Shown piece after piece: positions 25,718 to 34,449 of a DNA stretch of 64,000 bases. The notes beneath the pieces were generated by a model that was not told the DNA's origin, searched no databases, and saw only the letters and a list, made by a program, of their open reading frames with translations. Source of the DNA: Streptomyces xylophagus (lineage in GTDB: Bacteria > Actinomycetota > Actinomycetes > Streptomycetales > Streptomycetaceae); assembly GCF_000716435.1 (NCBI RefSeq), contig NZ_JNWO01000002.1, forward strand, positions 558,001 through 622,000, in the 5' to 3' direction. The translations under genes were made by a program, and so were the position numbers. Position 1 is the stretch's first letter. The number at the start of each line of letters is the position of its first letter.

Positions 25718-27058
25718 TCAGTCGTTCACGAGCTGGCGCTCGCGGGAGTGACGGTTGGCGGGGATCGGCAGGCCGAGGTTGCCGCGCAGGGTGTCGGACG
25801 TGTACTCGGTGCGGAACAGGCCGCGCTTCTGGAGGATCGGGACGACACTGTCGACGAAGTAGTTCAGCTCTTCCTCGGTGCGGAAGGCGAGGTTGAAGCC
25901 GTCGAGGGCGCGGGCGTCGAACCACTGTTGGATGGTGTCGGCCACGGTCCGCGGGTCCCCGACGAACGGCGACTGGTGGAACTGGTTGACGGATTCGGCT
26001 ACTTGACGCAGGGTCAGGTTCTCGGTCCTGGCCCGCTCGATGAGCTGCGTGGCACCCGTGCGCCCGCCCTTCTCGGCGAGGTGGGCGACATCCGGGAAGG
26101 GCGCGTCCAGGTCGTGCACGCTGAAGTCGTACGCCCCGAAGGAACGGCCCAGCAGCGCCAGGTTGCGGCCGAAGTCGTCGTCCTCCTCGAAGATCTCCCG
26201 CTCGCGACGGCGAGCCGCCTCGTCGGTGGCGCCGACGACAGGGCCGCCGTGGATGAGGATCTTGACGTGCTCGGGGTCGCGGTCGTAGGCGGCGGTGCGC
26301 TTCTTGACGTCGGCGTAGTAGTCCCGCGACGACTCCAGGGTGCCTCCGGGCGCGAAGATGCCCTCGGCGACCTGGGCGGCGAGATCACGGCCCTCCTCGG
26401 AGACACCGGCCTGGAAGATCACCGGCTGGCCCTGCGGGGAGCGGGAGAGGTTCAGCGGGCCCGCGATCTTGAAGTGCTCGCCCGCGTGGTCGAGTTCGTG
26501 CAGCTTGGCCGGGTCGAGGAACACGCCCCGCTCGACGTCGGCCGGGAACGCGTCGTCCTCGTAGGAGTCCCACAGCCCCCGCGCGACCTGCACGAACTCG
26601 AGGGCACGGCCGTAGCGGGTGGCGTAGTCGAGGTGCTCGTCGAGTCCGAAGTTCCGCGCGGTGCCGGTGTCGAAGCTGGTGACGACGTTCCAGCCGGCCC
26701 GCCCGCCGCTGATGTGGTCGAGCGAGGCGAAGCGGCGGGCGAGGTTGAAGGGCGAGTTGTACGTCGAACTCGCCGTGCCCACCAGGCCGAGGTGCTTGGT
26801 GTGGGTCGCGACGGCCGACAACAGGGTCAGCGGTTCGAGGCGGTTGAGGTAATGCGCCGGGTAGGTGGAGTTGATGAACTGGCTGTCGACGATGAACAGG
26901 GCGTCGAACAAGGCGTGTTCGGCCGCCTGTGCCAGCCGGATGTAGTAGTTGATGTCGATGCTGGCGTTCTTCGCGACGCGCGGGTCCTTCCACAGACCGT
27001 GCTGGCCGGGACCGCCCACGCCGTAGGGGTGAAGGGCGAGGTGGAGCGTGCGGGACAT
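25718..27058 (-). CDS. LLM-class monooxygenase, NtaA/SnaA/DszA family
   Basis: 446 residues. Hallmarks of this family: LHLALHPYGVG near the N-terminus, AEHALFDALFIVDS, LASLDHISGGRAGWNVVTS (here FASLDHISGGRAGWNVVTS), RYGRALEFVQVARGLWDSYE and QAGVSEEGRDLAAQVAEGIF. Such FMNH2-dependent enzymes open nitrilotriacetate, sulfones (DszA) or sulfides (DmoA). In this context, beside an ABC importer, FMN reductase and sulfur leader peptide, oxidative desulfurisation is the best reading. AGGAACAG precedes the ATG at 27058. Confidence 0.9.
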   Translation of the reverse strand: MSRTLHLALHPYGVGGPGQHGLWKDPRVAKNASIDINYYIRLAQAAEHALFDALFIVDSQFINSTYPAHYLNRLEPLTLLSAVATHTKHLGLVGTASSTYNSPFNLARRFASLDHISGGRAGWNVVTSFDTGTARNFGLDEHLDYATRYGRALEFVQVARGLWDSYEDDAFPADVERGVFLDPAKLHELDHAGEHFKIAGPLNLSRSPQGQPVIFQAGVSEEGRDLAAQVAEGIFAPGGTLESSRDYYADVKKRTAAYDRDPEHVKILIHGGPVVGATDEAARRREREIFEEDDDFGRNLALLGRSFGAYDFSVHDLDAPFPDVAHLAEKGGRTGATQLIERARTENLTLRQVAESVNQFHQSPFVGDPRTVADTIQQWFDARALDGFNLAFRTEEELNYFVDSVVPILQKRGLFRTEYTSDTLRGNLGLPIPANRHSRERQLVND

Positions 27059-27106
27059 GGCTGTTCCTGTTCTGTCAGCGGAAGTTCAGCGGAAGTAGAC
27101 GGGGTG

Positions 27107-27955
27107 TCAGGCGTGCAGGAGGGCGCGCAGGAGGGCGCGCAGGGTCTCGCGTTCGGCGCGGTCGGCCGCCGCGCTGTGCAGGGTCGGCGCGGACCGTACG
27201 AGCAGGCGGGTGTAGGGGTGCTGGGGCCGGCGGATGACGTCGGCGGCAGCGTCGATCTCGACCAACTCGCCCTGGTACAGCACGGCGATGCGGTCGGCGA
27301 CCCCGGCGACGGACCCGAGGTCGTGGGAGATGAAGACGAGCGCAACGCCGTCCGCGCGGAGCTCCTTGAGGATCTGCAGGATCTGGACACGGTTGGCGGA
27401 GTCGAGCGCGCTGACCGGTTCGTCGAGGATGACCAGCCGTGGCTCGGTGACCAACGCCCGTGCCACGGCGACCCGTTGACGCTGACCACCGGACAACTCG
27501 CCCGGCAGCCGGTCGAGCAGATCCTCCGAGAGCCGTACCCGGTCGAGGAAGGCGCGCACCCGCGTCGCCGCCTCCTGCCGGGACACGCCCTGGATCAACA
27601 GCGGTTCGGCCAAGGACGTTTCGATCGTCACGTCAGGGTCGAGGCTGCGCAGCGGGTCCTGGAAGACGTACTGGATCACCCCCCGACGGCGCAGCGCGCG
27701 CCACTGGCGATGGCCGTACGCGCCGACCTCCTCGCCGTCGATCACGATCGACCCGGACGAGGCACGCACCAGGCCGAGCGCGGCGCGCGCGAGCGTCGAC
27801 TTGCCGGAGCCCGTCTCGCCGATGATGCCGATGGTCTCGCCCGGCGCGATGCTCAACGAGACATCGTGCAGGGCTTGTCGGCGGCGCCGGCGCAGGCCGT
27901 AGTGCACGTCCAGGCCGGTGACCTCAAGGACGGGACCGGCGGGCTCCCCGCTCAT
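27107..27955 (-). CDS. ABC transporter ATP-binding protein, OppF/DppF type
   Basis: 282 residues. Walker A GETGSGKSTLARAALGL, Q-loop VFQDPLRSLDP, signature LSGGQRQRVAVARAL, Walker B LVILDEPVSALD and H-loop FISHDLGSV. The 'PLRSLDP' and the C-terminal PQHPYTRLL are typical of the dipeptide/oligopeptide/nickel subfamily. Pairs with the ATPase encoded just upstream; the ATG overlaps that gene's stop by four bases (ATGA). Confidence 0.95.
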   Translation of the reverse strand: MSGEPAGPVLEVTGLDVHYGLRRRRRQALHDVSLSIAPGETIGIIGETGSGKSTLARAALGLVRASSGSIVIDGEEVGAYGHRQWRALRRRGVIQYVFQDPLRSLDPDVTIETSLAEPLLIQGVSRQEAATRVRAFLDRVRLSEDLLDRLPGELSGGQRQRVAVARALVTEPRLVILDEPVSALDSANRVQILQILKELRADGVALVFISHDLGSVAGVADRIAVLYQGELVEIDAAADVIRRPQHPYTRLLVRSAPTLHSAAADRAERETLRALLRALLHA

Positions 27956-28926
27956 GCGGACTCCTCGACTTTGTCCCCGGCGGCGACGGCCCCCGCGGCT
28001 TCTGTGGCGTCTATGGCATCTGTGGCGAGGAACTTGTCCAGGCCGTACTGCTCGTGCTCGGCGATCAGCAGCCGGGTGTACTCGTGCTGGGGGTGGTGCA
28101 ACACCTCGTGTGTAGGGCCCTGTTCGACCACCTCGCCCTGCCGCATGACGAGGACCTCGTCGCAGAGTTGCGCGACGACGGCCAGGTCGTGGGAGACCAG
28201 GACGAGGGCAAGGCCGGTGCGTTCACGGAGGTCGGCCAGCAGGTCGAGGATCTCGGCCTGGACGGTGACGTCGAGCGCGGTCGTGGCCTCGTCGGCGATG
28301 AGGATGCGCGGGTCGGCGGCGATCGCGGCCGCGATGAGGACCCGTTGGAGCATGCCGCCGGAGAGCTCGTAGGTGTACTGGGTGTAGACCAGCTCCGGGT
28401 CGCGCAGACGCACCGCGTGGAGCAGTTCGATCGCCTGGCGGTGCGCCTCGCGCCGCTTGAGGCCCTTCTTGACCTTGAGCACCTCGGCGATCTGGGCGCC
28501 CACGCGGATCGAGGGGTTGAGATAGGACGCCGGGTCCTGGAAGACCGCGCTGATCGTGGCGCCGCGCAGGGCAGTCCACTGCGCCGACGAGAGGCCGGAG
28601 ATCTCCTGTCCGTCGATCTCGATCGAGCCGCCGGTGACCTCGAAGTGGGCGGGCAGGATACCCAGCGTGGCCCGACAGGTGAGGGTCTTTCCGCTGCCCG
28701 ACTCACCGACGATGCCGACGGCCTTGCCGGGCGTGAGCGTGAAGGAGACGCCGTGGACGATCTCCTGGCCGGCGGCCTGGTCGCTGATGCGCACGTCGCG
28801 TACGGACAGGACGGGTGTGGATGGAGCGGCGGCCGGACGGACGGGCTCCGTCGTGCCGGTCTCCTCGGCCCCGGCCCTGTTGTTCCGCTCGGCCTCGGTC
28901 AGGACTTTCTCGGAGAGAGTTGCCAT
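27952..28926 (-). CDS. ABC transporter ATP-binding protein, OppD/DppD type
   Basis: 324 residues. Walker A GESGSGKTLTCRATLGI, Q-loop VFQDPASYLNPSIRVGAQI, signature LSGGMLQRVLIAAAIAADP, Walker B ILIADEATTALDV and H-loop LVSHDLAVV. Start at 28926 has GGAGG upstream and shares one base with the permease stop (TGATG). A C-terminal Ala/Glu-rich tail of about 30 residues follows the core. Confidence 0.95.
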   Translation of the reverse strand: MATLSEKVLTEAERNNRAGAEETGTTEPVRPAAAPSTPVLSVRDVRISDQAAGQEIVHGVSFTLTPGKAVGIVGESGSGKTLTCRATLGILPAHFEVTGGSIEIDGQEISGLSSAQWTALRGATISAVFQDPASYLNPSIRVGAQIAEVLKVKKGLKRREAHRQAIELLHAVRLRDPELVYTQYTYELSGGMLQRVLIAAAIAADPRILIADEATTALDVTVQAEILDLLADLRERTGLALVLVSHDLAVVAQLCDEVLVMRQGEVVEQGPTHEVLHHPQHEYTRLLIAEHEQYGLDKFLATDAIDATEAAGAVAAGDKVEESA

Positions 28927-29837
28927 CACGCACCTCCGGCGTGAACGTGAGCGAGGTCGGCGTCGGAGTCGGTCCCGGCGAGGCGATTCGCGCGTGCCTT
29001 GCGGTTGTTGACCAGGGCCCGGCCCGCCTCGCCGGACACATCGCGGATCGCGTCGGCGAGGAGGTTGCAGGCCCAGACGGTGACCATGATCAGCAGGGCG
29101 GGGACCAGCGGAGCCCACGGCTTCTGGGTGAGATAGCCGAGGTCCGAGGCGAGCAGGCCGCCCCAGGTGGGCGCGGGCGGCTGGACGCCGATCCCGAGGA
29201 ACGTCAGCGTCGAGACGATGACGAAGCCGACCCCGATGGTCTGGGCGAGCGCGACGGCGATCGGCGGAAGCACCTTGACCCACACATGCCGCCGTACGAC
29301 CCACCCGATGGAGGCGCCGGAGATGAGCGCCGCCTCCACGTACGGCGAGCGGGCCACGGCCAGGGTGGCGGCGCGGGCCACCCGGTAGAACAGCGGGGAC
29401 ACCAACACCCCTGTGACCAGCATCGCTTGGGTGATGCCGTTGCCCAGGAGGGCGACCACAGCGACGGCGAACAGCAGGAACGGCAGGGCGACCAGGGTGT
29501 CGGTCAGCCGGAGGGTGACCCACTCGAAGACCCGGCCGAAGTAGACCGACAGGATGCCGGGGATCGCCCCGACACCCAGTGCCGTGAGGGCGACTTCGAG
29601 CGAGCCGAGCACGCTGACCCGGGAGCCGTCGAGCAGCCGGCTCAGCACATCGCGGCCGAGGTAGTCGGTGCCGAGCCAGTGGGCGCCCGAGGCGTCGGCG
29701 AGTGTGTCGGGACTGGTGGCCAGCGGGTTGTCGGGCGCGATGAACGGCCCGAGGACGGCGAGCAGGGCGATCACCGTCAGGATCACCAGGGCGATCCGGC
29801 CGGACGTCAGGGAGAGCACGCGGCGCACCATGGTCAC
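28926..29837 (-). CDS. ABC transporter permease, DppC type
   Basis: 303 residues with about six membrane helices, the first at residues 15-33 (IALVILTVIALLAVLGPFI). Family landmarks: APDNPLATS, HWLGTDYLGRDVLSRLLDGSRVSVLG and the EAA-like loop SPYVEAALISGASIGWVVRRHV. Forms the channel with the DppB-type permease. GTG start overlapping the previous stop (GTGA). Confidence 0.94.
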   Translation of the reverse strand: MTMVRRVLSLTSGRIALVILTVIALLAVLGPFIAPDNPLATSPDTLADASGAHWLGTDYLGRDVLSRLLDGSRVSVLGSLEVALTALGVGAIPGILSVYFGRVFEWVTLRLTDTLVALPFLLFAVAVVALLGNGITQAMLVTGVLVSPLFYRVARAATLAVARSPYVEAALISGASIGWVVRRHVWVKVLPPIAVALAQTIGVGFVIVSTLTFLGIGVQPPAPTWGGLLASDLGYLTQKPWAPLVPALLIMVTVWACNLLADAIRDVSGEAGRALVNNRKARANRLAGTDSDADLAHVHAGGA

Positions 29838-30865
29838 ACCCCCCGCTGGGACGCCGGCGTCACACGCGCCAGCACCAGGTTGACGATCAGGTTGAAGACG
29901 ACGACCAGGACGATCGACACCACGAGGACCCCTTGGACGGCCGGAACGTCACCGGCCTGGGCCGAGTCGTTGGCGAACCGGCCGAACCCCTGGAGCCCGA
30001 AGATCCACTCGGTGACGACGGAGGCGCCGACCAGCGTGGGGAACTTCAGACCGAGCGTCGCGAGCGCCGGGCCGAGGCCGTTGCGCAGCACATGCCCGAA
30101 GAAGATCCGCCGTGGACTGAGCCCCCGTACGATCGCGCCCGTCACGTAGTTCTCGCGGTAGGCGGCGATGAGGCTGGTGCGCAGTTGCCTGGCGACGTCG
30201 GCAATCACGTCGAAGCTCAACGCGACGGCGGGCAGGGTGATATGGGCGAGCCACGGCCCGACCCCCTGCGCCGCCGGGACGTATCCCGCGGACGGGAACA
30301 CATGCAGCCCCACCGCGAACACCGCGACCAGCACGATGCCGACGACGAAGGCCGGCATCACCGAGATCACCGTGACGAAGCCCGTGATCGCACGGTCGAT
30401 CCACGTGGTGCGGCGCAGAGCGGCGATCGTGCCGAGGGCGAAGCCCGCGACCACACCGATGATCAGCGCGAAGAACGCCACCGACAGGCTCACGCCCAGG
30501 CCGAGGCCGATGAGGGTGGAGATGTCGGCGCCGTTGGTCCAGCTGGTGCCGAGCTGCCCGTGCAGGACGCCGCCCAGCCAGTCGACGTACTGCACGAGGA
30601 AGGGCCGGTTGAGACCCCACTGTGCTTCAACTCTCGCTACCGCTTCGGGAGTTGCTTCCTCGCCCAGCTGGATCCGCGCCGGGCTGAGCCCGCTCAGTGA
30701 CCGCAGCGCGAACGTCACGAACGTCGCGACCAGGAACACGGGCACGAAGATCGCGATCGACCGGGCGAGGGTGACCAGGACGCGGCCCAGCGTGTGCCGC
30801 GCCCCGGTCGTGGCGATCCGGTGACGGACGTCGGGTGGTGTGGCCGGTGCCTCCGTCGTCGTCAT
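29834..30865 (-). CDS. ABC transporter permease, DppB type
   Basis: 343 residues; N-terminal cytoplasmic stretch, helix SIAIFVPVFLVATFVTFAL, then the DppB-type periplasmic start (LGEEATPEAVARVEAQWGLNRPFLVQYVDWL.GVLHGQLGTSW) and five more helices. The EAA-like loop is YRENYVTGAIVRGLSPRRIFFGHVLRNGL. Second gene of the importer, 45 bases after the binding protein gene. Confidence 0.94.
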   Translation of the reverse strand: MTTTEAPATPPDVRHRIATTGARHTLGRVLVTLARSIAIFVPVFLVATFVTFALRSLSGLSPARIQLGEEATPEAVARVEAQWGLNRPFLVQYVDWLGGVLHGQLGTSWTNGADISTLIGLGLGVSLSVAFFALIIGVVAGFALGTIAALRRTTWIDRAITGFVTVISVMPAFVVGIVLVAVFAVGLHVFPSAGYVPAAQGVGPWLAHITLPAVALSFDVIADVARQLRTSLIAAYRENYVTGAIVRGLSPRRIFFGHVLRNGLGPALATLGLKFPTLVGASVVTEWIFGLQGFGRFANDSAQAGDVPAVQGVLVVSIVLVVVFNLIVNLVLARVTPASQRGV

Positions 30866-30910
30866 GGCTTGCCCCCTCTCTGTAGTGGCTGTACAGGGTT
30901 TGACGGAGTG

Positions 30911-32470
30911 TCAGTTCGAGCCGATGGTCACGCCGGTCCAGTCGATGTGGGCCGGGTTCTTGGGCAGGGCGGAGATGGACTTGCTCTTCGCGACGAGGTT
31001 GGGCGAGGAGTACGTGAAGACCAGCGCCTTGCTCTGCAGGCCGGCCCGGGTCGCCGCCTGGAGGACCTTCGCGTAGTCGGGGGAGTCCAGCGGAGTCTGG
31101 CGGACCTTGGCGATGGCCGCCTCGAAGCCCGAAGGCTCGTACGGCGAGCTGAGGTTGAGCGGCCCGTTCGGACCGAAGTGCGCGGTGAGGGTCTGTGCGG
31201 CGGAGTCACGCCCCGTCGTCCCGTACAGCGAGAACGTCAGGTCCTTGGCGAAGAACGGGGTGGCCCAGTTCTTGTCGACCTTGATGCTGACCGTGATGCC
31301 GACCTTCGCCAACTGCGCCTGGACGATCTCCGCTTGGGGATCCTCGGCCGGGATGACGAGGTTGAGTTTGATCTGCCCCGCCTTGTAACCGGCCTCCGAG
31401 AGCAGCTGCTTCGACTTCGCCGGGTCGTAGGCGTAGTCGTTCGCGGACTGCGGGTCGTAGGCCACATAGCCCTTGGGGAAGGGCTGGTTGGTGGTCGAGC
31501 CGTAGCCGAAGCTCAGTTTGTCGACGAACTCCTGGCGGTTGATCGCGTAGCGGACCGCGTCGACGACCTTGTCGTTGTTGAACGGCGCCTTGTTGACGTT
31601 GAGGCTGAGGTTGTTGGCGTTGAAGCCGGGCTGGACGAAGACGTCGAGTCCGGCCTTCTTTGCGGCCTCGGCCTGACTGGGCGTGATGTCGGCGAAGTTG
31701 TAGACGCCGGTCTGGAGTCCGGAGACGACCGTCGCCGCGTCGGGGGCCGAGGTCAGCTCGACGTTGTCGATGTGGATGTCCTTGGCGTCCCAGTAGTCCG
31801 GGTTCTTCTTCAGGAGGACCTTGGTGCCCGGGACGAGCTGCGTGACGGTGAACGGGCCCGCGCCGACCGGGCTCTGGTCCAGCTTGGTGGGCGACTTGGC
31901 TGCCTTGGGGCTGGCGATCTGCAGGACGCGCTCGCCGAGGAGTTGGGGGATCTGGTAGTCGACCTGGCTGAGGTGGAGCACCGCGTCCAGTCCATTGGCG
32001 TCCACCGACTTGATGGAGGTGAGGTCGCCGAAGAGCGCGGAGTTCTTCTGCCTCTGGGCGCGTTCGATGGCGGCCTTCACGGCGGCGCCGTCGACCGGCT
32101 CGCCGTCGCTGAACTTCAGGTTCGGGCGCAGATGGAAGGTGATCTGGTCGCCCTTGGCGTTGTACTCCCAGCTCTTGGCCAGGTCGGGCACGGCCTTGCC
32201 GGTCGCGTCCGTGCGGGTCAACGAGGCGTAGACCAGAGCGAGTTCGCGGAACTGGGCGCCACTGCCGCTGACGACCGGGTCCCAGTGGGTGGGGAAGTAG
32301 GAGGAGGCCCACTTCAGCGTGGCGCTGCCGCCGGCCGTGGAGGCGTCGCCGCCGCAGGCGCTGAGCGCGGGGACGAGCACGGTGGCGAGGGCGGTCCCCA
32401 GGGCGGCGGCGCGGAGTCTGCCGGGGCGGAGGGACGCCCGAGGGCTGCGAGACGTGAGTCGTCCGGACAT
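30911..32470 (-). CDS. ABC transporter substrate-binding lipoprotein, SBP_bac_5 family
   Basis: 519 residues, lipobox VPALSACGG (Cys about residue 37). Family 5 extracytoplasmic binder (dipeptide, nickel, glutathione-like ligands): PDLAKSWEYNAKGDQITFHLRPNLKFSDGEPVDGAAV, GAGPFTVTQLVPGTKVLLKKNPDYWD and FNNDKVVDAVRYAINRQEFVDKL. The start at 32470 has GAAAGAAA upstream and gives a correct lipoprotein signal; the longer frame to 32623 is rejected. Preceded by a 316-base leader region containing a Cys-rich leader peptide, so regulation by sulfur supply is likely. Confidence 0.92.
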   Translation of the reverse strand: MSGRLTSRSPRASLRPGRLRAAALGTALATVLVPALSACGGDASTAGGSATLKWASSYFPTHWDPVVSGSGAQFRELALVYASLTRTDATGKAVPDLAKSWEYNAKGDQITFHLRPNLKFSDGEPVDGAAVKAAIERAQRQKNSALFGDLTSIKSVDANGLDAVLHLSQVDYQIPQLLGERVLQIASPKAAKSPTKLDQSPVGAGPFTVTQLVPGTKVLLKKNPDYWDAKDIHIDNVELTSAPDAATVVSGLQTGVYNFADITPSQAEAAKKAGLDVFVQPGFNANNLSLNVNKAPFNNDKVVDAVRYAINRQEFVDKLSFGYGSTTNQPFPKGYVAYDPQSANDYAYDPAKSKQLLSEAGYKAGQIKLNLVIPAEDPQAEIVQAQLAKVGITVSIKVDKNWATPFFAKDLTFSLYGTTGRDSAAQTLTAHFGPNGPLNLSSPYEPSGFEAAIAKVRQTPLDSPDYAKVLQAATRAGLQSKALVFTYSSPNLVAKSKSISALPKNPAHIDWTGVTIGSN

Positions 32471-32786
32471 CGTGATTTCTTTCTTCGAGGGCTCCCGGCC
32501 GCGCCGGGGCAGCGGAAGGGGAGCGGGGGCGGCTGACCCGAGGGCCGGACACCGCGCAGACCGGGACGACGGACATGCCGATGCGGCTTCGAGGCGCACG
32601 GGGGCATGCCGCGCCCAGGACATGAGGCGTCGGCGGATCGCGGGAGAGAACCGGGATACGGAGGCGGAGAGACGGCGACGAAGCGCGAAGGGAGCGGCGC
32701 GGGAAGACGGGCGCCGGTCGGCGAGGCGGTGGGGCGCCGATGCCTACGGGGGCGGGGTCAGGCGCCTGTGGGCCGGGGGCGGCGGG
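32471..32786 (-). promoter_or_regulatory. Leader region between leader peptide and binding-protein gene
   Basis: 316 bases transcribed between the leader-peptide stop and the binding protein start. No ORF with a ribosome binding site is evident. It is long enough for an attenuator or termination site controlled by leader translation, but I could not identify a clean terminator hairpin by eye. Confidence 0.4.
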
Positions 32787-32861
32787 TCAGCGACAGAGAG
32801 CGCTACAGGTGCGCCGCAGGTCCACGTAGCGGCACACCACACCGGGGTGCGTCGTGAGCAT
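32787..32861 (-). CDS. 24-residue Cys/Arg-rich leader peptide of the sulfur operon
   Basis: ATG at 32861, TGA at 32789-32787. The peptide has VVCRYVDLRR and ends CSALCR: three cysteines and several arginines in 24 residues. This matches the actinobacterial sulfur leader-peptide pattern (R-h-VDL-R, C-terminal Cys). Limiting Cys-tRNA would stall ribosomes here. Its ATG lies seven bases after a -10-like hexamer, so the transcript is probably leaderless. Confidence 0.82.
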   Translation of the reverse strand: MLTTHPGVVCRYVDLRRTCSALCR

Positions 32862-32868
32862 GCTGCAC

Positions 32869-32898
32869 ATCCTGGGGCCAGCCGCTGGAGGCTGTCAA
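32869..32898 (-). promoter_or_regulatory. Promoter of the sulfur operon
   Basis: Reading the minus strand: TTGACA (-35, 32898-32893), 18-base spacer, CAGGAT (-10, 32874-32869). The predicted transcription start falls at the leader-peptide ATG (32861). A perfect 16-base palindrome abuts the -35 on its upstream side. Confidence 0.7.
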
Positions 32899-32900
32899 TG

Positions 32901-32916
32901 GACACCAATTGGTGTC
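32901..32916. promoter_or_regulatory. Perfect 16-base palindrome, likely regulator site
   Basis: GACACCAATTGGTGTC is its own reverse complement. It lies two bases upstream of the -35 of the sulfur operon. Its left part belongs to CAATGGACACC (32896-32906), which recurs beside the -35 of the cupin promoter (34450-34460). The nearby Rrf2 protein is the obvious candidate binder. Confidence 0.65.
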
Positions 32917-32930
32917 TCATTGGGCGGGAC

Positions 32931-32955
32931 GGCCTCTGACCGCTGATCAGAGGCC
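32931..32955. terminator. Hairpin terminator after the DsbA-like gene
   Basis: GGCCTCTGA (32931-32939), seven-base loop, TCAGAGGCC (32947-32955), perfect nine-base arms. It directly follows (minus strand) the stop of the DsbA-like gene at 32958 and separates the Rrf2-DsbA transcript from the sulfur operon promoter. Confidence 0.75.
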
Positions 32956-32957
32956 TG

Positions 32958-33890
32958 TCAGGGCGCGGCGGGAGGGGCCGGCGCGACGGCGGGGTGCACC
33001 GCGGCCTCCTCCGGGTGCAGCCACAGCGGCCCGTTGCCCGTGTCGACACGGACGGCGCCGGGCGGAGGCCACGGGCCGCCGTCGGTCAGCAGTACACGCT
33101 CCGGCTCGGTGAGGGTCCGGTACCGGGCGAGCGCCGCCGCCGAGTCCAGCGTGGTGGGCGCGGGCAGCGGCCCGGGGCTGAGTTCGGTGACGGCCGAGAC
33201 GTACTCCTCGTACGGTCGCCAGCCGGGTACGACGCGGTATTCGGCTGCGGTGCGCACGAGCAACGTCGGTAGCGCGTACCGGTGTTGGCCGTCCGGGGTC
33301 TCCTTGGCGGCGCCGGGATGGGGTGATTCGCAGCCGTGCACCGACAGCACTTCATCGACCGGTCTACGCGCCTCGGCACGGTCGGCGCGCACCCTCTCCA
33401 GCACTTCCGCCGACGCCGCGTCGGTCGCGAGCCGGCCGAGATCGAGGCCGGGTACGCCCGACACCACGGACAGTGCCGACTCGGGGGTGTCCGCGGGCTC
33501 CCCGAGCACGAACACGCTCTCTCGCAGCCGCCGTAGCACCCGATCGGCCACCTCCGCACCCTGTGCTTCGGCCGCCTTGGCGACCAGCGAGGCCGGCCAG
33601 GAACTCGCGGCGACACGGCTCAGGCGACGTGCTCGCGGTGCGTGGGTGTGGACGCTGATGTCCTCGACGTAGCGCGCATACCAGGCCGTTTCGGCGGCGG
33701 GGTCGGGCGCGGGGTCGTCGTCGTGGTCGAAGAGGATGCAGTACGCGCGACGCCAGCGGACGCGGCCCGCGAGCGCCGCGCGAAGACGGCGGAACACAGG
33801 CTCGGATCCCCAGGCCCAGGGACACAGGGGGTCGGTGAACTCGACGACTTCGACGGCGAGTTGGGCCGCAGGAGTCGTATGGGCCGTCAT
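32958..33890 (-). CDS. DsbA-family thioredoxin-fold protein
   Basis: 310 residues. N-terminal VEVVEFTDPLCPWAWGSEPVFRRL is the DsbA/FrnE pattern, but with CPWA in place of CxxC, so only one active-site cysteine. The helical insertion and cis-Pro region (HRYALPTLLVRT) are present. More like a FrnE or glutathione-transferase-kappa-type redox protein than a disulfide-forming DsbA. No signal peptide, so cytoplasmic. The ATG overlaps the Rrf2 stop by four bases (ATGA), so both come from one transcript. An extra C-terminal domain of about 90 residues is unrecognised. Confidence 0.78.
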   Translation of the reverse strand: MTAHTTPAAQLAVEVVEFTDPLCPWAWGSEPVFRRLRAALAGRVRWRRAYCILFDHDDDPAPDPAAETAWYARYVEDISVHTHAPRARRLSRVAASSWPASLVAKAAEAQGAEVADRVLRRLRESVFVLGEPADTPESALSVVSGVPGLDLGRLATDAASAEVLERVRADRAEARRPVDEVLSVHGCESPHPGAAKETPDGQHRYALPTLLVRTAAEYRVVPGWRPYEEYVSAVTELSPGPLPAPTTLDSAAALARYRTLTEPERVLLTDGGPWPPPGAVRVDTGNGPLWLHPEEAAVHPAVAPAPPAAP

Positions 33891-34342
33891 GCGGCTCCCT
33901 GGCGGCTCAACTGCTCGCCCGCCGCGTGCTCGTCGGTCGTGGCGGGCAGCAGCGTGGCGAGGGTGGTCCCACCCAGTACGGCGGCGGCCTGCGCCTCGAT
34001 CTGCCGCCACACCCCGGGCAGACCCGAGGCAGGACCGGGGTAGTCGAGTCCGGCCAGCGGTTCGCTGCGTAGGGTGATCAACTCGCCGTCCACGGCGCGG
34101 GCGACGTCCAGGAGCGTGATCTCGTCGGCGGGCCGGCCGAGCCAGTAGCCGCCCTCGCAGCCGCGTTGGCTGCGCACCAGACCGGCTCTGCGCAACTCGC
34201 CCACCACGGACTTCAGGAACCGGAACGGGATCTGCTGCGAGGAGGCGATCGCCTCGCACGTGAGCGGACGGGCAGGTTCGCAGGCGAGCTCCAACAGGGC
34301 CCGCGTGGCGTAGTCCGCCTTCGCGGAGATATGCATGCGCAC
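33887..34342 (-). CDS. Rrf2-family transcriptional regulator
   Basis: 151 residues with the Rrf2 start ISAKADYATRALLELA, helix-turn-helix TCEAIASSQQIPFRFLKSVVGELRRAGLVRSQRG and wing CEGGYWLGRPADEITLLDVARAVDG. It lacks the Cys-x5-Cys-x7-Cys cluster of IscR, so it is more like CymR, the cysteine-metabolism repressor, than an Fe-S sensor. Start at 34342 (GTG) or ATG at 34336. It is flanked by cupin and sulfur-operon promoters that share a sequence motif, making it the probable local sulfur regulator (inference). Confidence 0.88.
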   Translation of the reverse strand: MRMHISAKADYATRALLELACEPARPLTCEAIASSQQIPFRFLKSVVGELRRAGLVRSQRGCEGGYWLGRPADEITLLDVARAVDGELITLRSEPLAGLDYPGPASGLPGVWRQIEAQAAAVLGGTTLATLLPATTDEHAAGEQLSRQGAA

Positions 34343-34449
34343 ATAATGCCCGACGCGCGCCCCGGCACGAGGACTTCCAGTGGTTCCCTCATCCGATCCC
34401 CTCGTACCCGTCCCTCATACATTGCGGGAACATTGCCGCAGGTGAAGCA

